NCBI GenBank assembly: GCA_031282385.1
Contig: JAITDV010000220.1
Location: 1-17,067 of the forward strand
Source of the DNA: Planctomycetaceae bacterium
GTDB taxonomy: Bacteria; Planctomycetota; Planctomycetia; Pirellulales; Thermoguttaceae
Direction: 5' to 3'
Length of the DNA: 17,067 nucleotides
The translations under genes and the position numbers were made by a program. This document shows positions 13,322 through 17,067 of this stretch, one piece after another (within the stretch, counting starts at the first letter, position 1; each line of letters begins with the position of its first letter). The notes under the pieces were generated by a model. The model did no database searches. It saw only the letters and a list, made by a program, of their open reading frames with translations, and was not told the DNA's origin.

Positions 13322-14767
13322 CTAACTATTTTTTCCAAAGAACATTGCACCTAGAACTCGCATTATGCCGGATGCAGAAGGTGTTGAATCTGGTATGGTT
13401 TGGTTTGCAGTTGTGGTACGGACGGGTTGGCGGTCATTTATTGTTGGCAACATGACAGATGAAGATGACTGAATGAGCCGACGAGTGACTGGACGTGTTG
13501 GGATTATGTTGTTATTCAAAATAGTTGATTGCGGGTCTATTCGGCGCGGTGTTGCAAAGTCATCCGGCTCATTCTCAATCTGACATTCCGTCTCAATTCG
13601 TGTTCTAATAATTCTTGATTTACGGTTTGTTTCTTCTTGAATTACTTCCGGTCTTGTGGAATAATTTCTATCTCTGGATAGAGTCACGTTTGAAATGTCA
13701 TCACCCAATAATTCATTTTTGACAACTCCGCTTTGCGTAATTCGTGAATCTGTAATTTTTGTATCAGAAATTATTTTTGATTTTACTGATTGTGCGGCGT
13801 TTGGAAATTTATTTATTTGCGATACATTATTGGGATTAGAATCAATAAGGATTTTGTTACTTTTTGTGTTATTATTTGCGGATTCAATTAAGTTATGTGA
13901 ATGTAATGATGTTGATTTTATTTGTCCGACATTGACGTTGTCGCCAAAATAAACTTTTCGAGCTTCGGCGTTGTTTAATACTTCTTCCGGCGTTCCGTGA
14001 CAAAGAACTTGTCCGGTACGAATTACATAGCTACGATGTGTAATTTGCAATGTATCTTGCACGGAGTGATCAGTGATCAAAACAGAAATTCCTTCGTTTG
14101 AGAGTTGTCTTATGATTGTTTGTATGCTTGTTACGGTAATTGGATCAACGGCGGCAAATGGTTCGTCGAGCAATATGATTTTTGGGTTTGAGACAAGAGC
14201 GCGTGCGATTTCAAGCCGTCGTTTTTCTCCGCCTGACAAACTGCCGCCCATATTACGGCGAAGATGAATCAACTTAAATTTTTCAAGTAATTCATCACAA
14301 CGTGTAATACGTTCATGTCTTTTTACGCCGATCATTTCCATGATGGCGAGCAAGTTATTTTGTACGCTTAATTTTTGAAATACGCTTTTATCTTGGGGCA
14401 AGTATCCCATTCCGCCTTCGCGGCTTCGGCGGTACATTGGCCAATTCGTAATATCATGCGGTCCCAAATATACAATTCCGCCGTTTGAACTAATCAACCC
14501 GCAAACCATACGGAAACTAGTCGTTTTACCTGCTCCGTTTGGTCCCAATAAACCTACTATTTCGCCTTTATTGACGTGGAAAGATACACCATCAACAACC
14601 CGCCGTTTACCGTATATTTTAACCAACCCGTCCGCGCGAAGCACAACCGGAATCTGACGTGTAGATTCTTTGATGGCACTTATGTTATTGTGAGTTGAGG
14701 AGCGGTCAGCAAGGTTGGTAATATTCATGTCGGCGGTGTTAGAATTTGTAAAGGTCTGTTTGAGCAT
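13322..14767 (-). CDS. lptB: LPS export ABC transporter ATPase LptB with long C-terminal tail
   Basis: Residues 42-280 are a full LptB-type ATPase: Walker A GPNGAGKTT (75-83), Q-loop YLPQ (122-125), signature LSGGEKRRLEIARAL (177-191), Walker B IILLDEP (197-203) with E202, D-loop AAVDP, H-loop ITDHS with H234, and the family-typical VYFGD (272-276). LptB powers extraction of lipopolysaccharide from the inner membrane with LptF and LptG and passes it to LptC and LptA. Normal LptB is about 240 residues; this one has a 40-residue N-terminal leader and about 200 extra C-terminal residues (282-481), rich in Ser, Thr, Asn and Arg, with no recognisable domain, ending in IMRVLGAMFFGKN. The extra tail is seen directly; its role is unknown. 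The start has no strong ribosome binding site, and Met14 is an alternative. lptA, lptC, lptF and lptG are not in the window. Confidence 0.9.
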   Translation of the reverse strand: MLKQTFTNSNTADMNITNLADRSSTHNNISAIKESTRQIPVVLRADGLVKIYGKRRVVDGVSFHVNKGEIVGLLGPNGAGKTTSFRMVCGLISSNGGIVYLGPHDITNWPMYRRSREGGMGYLPQDKSVFQKLSVQNNLLAIMEMIGVKRHERITRCDELLEKFKLIHLRRNMGGSLSGGEKRRLEIARALVSNPKIILLDEPFAAVDPITVTSIQTIIRQLSNEGISVLITDHSVQDTLQITHRSYVIRTGQVLCHGTPEEVLNNAEARKVYFGDNVNVGQIKSTSLHSHNLIESANNNTKSNKILIDSNPNNVSQINKFPNAAQSVKSKIISDTKITDSRITQSGVVKNELLGDDISNVTLSRDRNYSTRPEVIQEETNRKSRIIRTRIETECQIENEPDDFATPRRIDPQSTILNNNIIPTRPVTRRLIQSSSSVMLPTINDRQPVRTTTANQTIPDSTPSASGIMRVLGAMFFGKNS

Positions 14768-14839
14768 GATTTATTTCTTTGTTTTTTGGGATAGCGGTTT
14801 AAGGATAATTATTAAGGAACAGTAAATATCAATCGTACA

Positions 14840-14946
14840 TTATACTGTTTGTACTATAAATTGCGCGATTTAAGGGCGTAAAAGCCTGCTTTCAGAATGG
14901 CAAACAAGCGGCGGCAAAGGACAATTCAAGTGTGAACAGTTTAAAA
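14840..14946 (-). repeat. Family A repeat upstream of lptB
   Basis: Right end TATACTGTTTGTACTATAAA, core GCCTGCTTTCAGAATGGCAA, left end AAGTGTGAACAGTTTAAAAC. It lies 73 bp before the lptB start. Confidence 0.85.
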
Positions 14947-15128
14947 CTCGAAAACGTAAAAAAATTAACATACACTCTACAATTTATAAATGTACGCGGG
15001 TCATTGGAAATTTGAAATCTTACAGTTTGAAATGTACATGCGGATAATAACGTTTAACGTGGAACCGTGTCAATAGCAAATTTACACAGACGCCAAACTC
15101 ACTTTAGAATTTAGTAACGTAAATATAT

Positions 15129-15248
15129 TATATTGTTCGTACTATAAATTGCGGGACTCAAGAACGTAAAAACCTGCTTTCCGATAAGTAAGTAAGTAAG
15201 TAAGTAAGCAGGCGGCTGTAAAGGAAATTTAAAGTGTGAACAGTTTAC
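15129..15248 (-). repeat. Family A repeat with tetranucleotide expansion
   Basis: Right end TATATTGTTCGTACTATAAA, core CCTGCTTTCCGATAAGTAAG with a run of about five AAGT units (15185-15208) lengthening the hairpin loop, left end AAAGTGTGAACAGTTTACG. Other copies have only one or two units here. Confidence 0.85.
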
Positions 15249-15356
15249 GTAAAACAAGAAAAAATTATATTGAGGAACAAAAAAATTTTTAACTCAATCG
15301 AACAAAAAAATTTTTTTGACGTATTTACTGTGTTGTTTCCGGTTATGGTTGATAAC

Positions 15357-15461
15357 AATATACTGCTCGTACTATAAATGCGTGATTCAAAATCGTAACA
15401 GCTTGCTTTCAATGGGTAAGCAGGCGAATGTAAACGAAATTTAAAGTGTGAACAGTTTGAA
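15357..15461 (-). repeat. Family A repeat
   Basis: Right end AATATACTGCTCGTACTATA, core GCTTGCTTTCAATGGGTAAG then CAGGC, left end AAAGTGTGAACAGTTTGAA. It has 10-bp spacing typical of the core loop. Confidence 0.85.
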
Positions 15462-15540
15462 TCTGTGCTTCAGATGGTTTGAGATAATAACCGGATTGGA
15501 TGTTAGGTTAATTTAAAATGAATATTTGCAATTCAACTGA

Positions 15541-15632
15541 CATATTGCATACACTTTAATTAAAAAACACAAAGATATTAAATCGGCTTTCGATGATGTG
15601 GGTTTACGAAATTGAAGGTGCAAGCAGTTTAA
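15541..15632 (-). repeat. Decayed family A repeat
   Basis: TCGGCTTTCGATGATGTGGG and TTTACGAAATTGAAGGTGCA plus AGCAGTTTAA follow the core and left end of family A with many substitutions. It ends about 46 bp before the PDZ gene start. Confidence 0.45.
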
Positions 15633-15663
15633 TATGATTGCGAATATTTTTAACAATTTTTTT

Positions 15664-15669
15664 GGAGAG
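15664..15669 (+). promoter_or_regulatory. Ribosome binding site of PDZ gene
   Basis: GGAGAG 9 nt before the ATG at 15679, supporting this start. Confidence 0.65.
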
Positions 15670-15678
15670 TAAAAAAAT

Positions 15679-16716
15679 ATGTTGAAACGGAAAATTTTGA
15701 AGATTGTGAGTCTATTTTGCACGGTTGCTATTGCGGGTTTTCTTTGTTCCGTATTGTATGTTTACGGACAAAACCACGAAAAGAAAGATGTTGAATCTAA
15801 ATCAACCGATTGCCAAAATCAAACAACTACTATTGATGCTCAGAAAAATAATACTAATGATGAAAATAAAAACACAGACGCTACAGGAGAAAATACTACT
15901 ACGATTGAGAATGTTGTTGATTCTGATCAGGCGATTATTTATCGGCTTGGGATGAATATTGTTGAGGTGCCTGAGCTTTTACTTCCGCATTTTAGCGGGA
16001 TTGATGGAGTGCGAGACAATGTTGACGTGAATGATAATATCACGGGAAACAAGCAACATGGAATGGTAGTTGTTGCCGATGTTATGCCAAACAGTCCGGC
16101 AGCAAAAGCAGGAGTAAAACGCGGCGATGTAATTGTTAAATTCGGAGGCAAGAAAATTGATTCGCCCAACGCTCTTGTTCAACAAGTCAATTCAGTAAAA
16201 GATACAGAGCAAGAATTAGTATTTATCCGCAACAACAAAAAAATGGAATTCAAAATAACGCCGGAAAAACTTACATCTGACAAGTGGACAAGACAAGAAA
16301 CCGTTCCATTGAGTCAAGATTTTAGGTTGTTGCCGCATCGTCATTTCAGATTGGGAGACCGTAAACAATTGTTGCGAGAGATGGAGGAGATGGTCAGTCA
16401 TTTGCAGGACAATTCAGGTATTGATTTGTTTTTCTCGTTTCCAGATGGTAAAAACTTGTTACCGAATTTGAATTTGCCAAAGTTACCATTCCCAAACGCA
16501 AATAGTCTGAAAAATCTCAAAGAAGGTGAAGCAAAATCATTGACTATTACAACACAAACCGACTCAAACGGTAAATCAAAAATAAAAGTAAACAAGTCAA
16601 TCACAACAAACGGTAAAACAGAAGAAAATGTCTGGGAAGCAGAAAACATTGACCAACTTCCAGAAAACATTCGCGACGAAGTCAGACAATTTATTGAAAC
16701 AAATAATAAAATGTAA
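15679..16716 (+). CDS. PDZ domain protein with N-terminal membrane anchor
   Basis: A 345-residue exported or anchored protein. Residues 1-30 (MLKRKILKIV then a hydrophobic stretch to VYG) are a signal peptide or signal anchor; no lipobox is visible. Residues 31-80 are a hydrophilic Asn/Thr/Lys-rich linker. Residues 88-195 hold a PDZ domain: MVVVADVMPNSPAAKAGVKR (129-148), then GDVIVKFGGKKIDSPNALVQ, as in HtrA-type peptide-binding domains. No protease Ser-His-Asp triad is present, so this is not a DegP/HtrA protease by itself. The C-terminal part (285-341) SLTITTQTDSNGKSKIKV ending in ENIDQLPENIRDEVRQFIE resembles short repeats seen in planctomycete secreted proteins (from memory). Likely a periplasmic scaffold or chaperone; the partner is unknown. 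It is a single gene, with repeats on both sides. Start supported by GGAGAG. Confidence 0.8.
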   Translation: MLKRKILKIVSLFCTVAIAGFLCSVLYVYGQNHEKKDVESKSTDCQNQTTTIDAQKNNTNDENKNTDATGENTTTIENVVDSDQAIIYRLGMNIVEVPELLLPHFSGIDGVRDNVDVNDNITGNKQHGMVVVADVMPNSPAAKAGVKRGDVIVKFGGKKIDSPNALVQQVNSVKDTEQELVFIRNNKKMEFKITPEKLTSDKWTRQETVPLSQDFRLLPHRHFRLGDRKQLLREMEEMVSHLQDNSGIDLFFSFPDGKNLLPNLNLPKLPFPNANSLKNLKEGEAKSLTITTQTDSNGKSKIKVNKSITTNGKTEENVWEAENIDQLPENIRDEVRQFIETNNKM

Positions 16717-17067
16717 AATCTCTAAAAATATCATTCCGCAGTAATTTTCTATACCGAATGTACATTAGAATCCAGCCCGCGTGCCGAATAATTCTAAAGT
16801 ACGTTCGGTATAGTTTTTCATTTGCAGTTATTCTGTTCCGTAATCTTGGATGAAACTAATAACAAGACGGGTTGGAAATTTTAACTGAATAGTTAGTTGT
16901 CCCTGAAAAAGTCATTTGGTGTTATAAATTCTGGGCTTATCTGGTTGTAATTTAGAGTTATAATTTGCAATATAGTTATTGTTTTATCCGAGATTTTCCT
17001 TAAAACTTTGCAAATATTAGACCTTTTCTCTAACCTAAAAATACATCAACGCAACAAAAAATCTACA
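16717..17067. other. Non-coding end of window
   Basis: After the palindrome at 16749-16813 the sequence is AT-rich. TAACTGAATAGTTA (16882-16895) has a 5-bp stem and shares CTGAATAGTTA with 13293-13303. No gene, RNA gene or promoter can be supported here. Confidence 0.5.
16749..16813. repeat. Family B right-end homo-palindrome
   Basis: CTATACCGAATGTACATTAG at the left and ATTCTAAAGTACGTTCGGTA with TAG at the right are inverted copies of the family B right end, joined by a short GC-rich middle CCAGCCCGCGTGCCG. It is followed by TTTTTC, and begins 32 bp after the PDZ gene stop, so it could also terminate that gene. Confidence 0.7.

Larger units (their letters stand above)
14768..15678. other. 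0.9 kb divergent gap between lptB and PDZ gene
   Basis: Contains four family A copies in one orientation (14840-14946, 15129-15248, 15357-15461 and a decayed one at about 15541-15632). Between them are AT-tract sequences such as AACAAAAAAATTTTT, present twice (about 15276-15290 and 15300-15315), the first within an inverted repeat TTGAG/CTCAA (15270-15297). No gene is supported; a short minus-strand open frame at 15513-15722 overlaps the PDZ gene start and lacks a ribosome binding site. Confidence 0.65.

Noticed and set aside
14840..15461. Regularly repeated units suggesting a CRISPR array
   Set aside because: Units are about 105 bp, palindromic and divergent, spacing is uneven at 120-180 bp, spacers are not uniform, and no cas genes are present.
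15679..16716. HtrA/DegP protease
   Set aside because: Only a PDZ domain is present; no trypsin-like domain or GNSGG motif occurs in the 345 residues.
16717..17067. tRNA or small RNA gene in the final gap
   Set aside because: No cloverleaf arms or T-loop GTTCRA motif in a suitable context could be found by eye here or in the other gaps.

Overview
This window looks like chromosomal DNA of a low-GC, diderm bacterium, most likely a planctomycete. The EF-G reads like the planctomycete/mitochondrial-type branch, the bS18 C-terminal half is planctomycete-like, and there is an LptB ATPase implying an LPS outer membrane. A DUF4175-like membrane protein and a PDZ protein with a short planctomycete-style C-terminal domain fit the same picture. 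The lineage call is inference from remembered family sequences; no search was run.

Layout. A PSP1/RicT-family gene (minus) is followed by about 1.3 kb of non-coding, repeat-filled DNA. Next come a stand-alone EF-G (plus), another 1 kb repeat-filled gap, and csrA with an unusually long tail (plus). Then argB and gyrB lie on the minus strand, a 766-bp repeat island leads to rpsR (plus), and a minus-strand group runs lptB, then a DUF4175-like membrane/coiled-coil protein, then a two-cluster ferredoxin. After a 0.9 kb divergent gap with four same-orientation repeat copies comes a PDZ membrane protein (plus). Genes are mostly monocistronic and core-metabolic or informational: translation (EF-G, bS18), RNA control (CsrA, RicT-like), topology (GyrB), arginine synthesis (ArgB) and envelope (LptB, PDZ protein). 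The last two minus-strand genes are 7 bp apart and probably co-transcribed. No tRNA, rRNA, CRISPR array or transposase is visible.

The striking content is between the genes. Almost every intergenic gap holds one or more copies of a dispersed, roughly 105-bp palindromic element (family A). Its left end contains TTTAAACTGTTCACAC, the middle is a hairpin with arms GCCTGCTT/AAGCAGGC, and the right end reads ATAGTACGAACAGTATA. The two ends are imperfect inverted repeats of each other. A second family (B) has the same left end but a different right end, related to TTTAAAGTACATTTGGTATA. Some copies are homo-palindromes made of two left ends or two right ends, and one is shrunk to a perfect 24-nt palindrome. 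Thus left and right halves appear to behave as exchangeable modules. Three more short inverted-repeat element families lie in the same gaps, partly nested. These look like non-autonomous mobile or hairpin elements, some doubling as transcription terminators.

Protein-level oddities worth a look: GyrB has Ser at the position of the E. coli aminocoumarin-contact Arg136; CsrA carries a 70-residue basic tail; LptB carries a 200-residue low-complexity C-terminal tail; and EF-G has Asn where the domain IV tip His583 of E. coli is expected.
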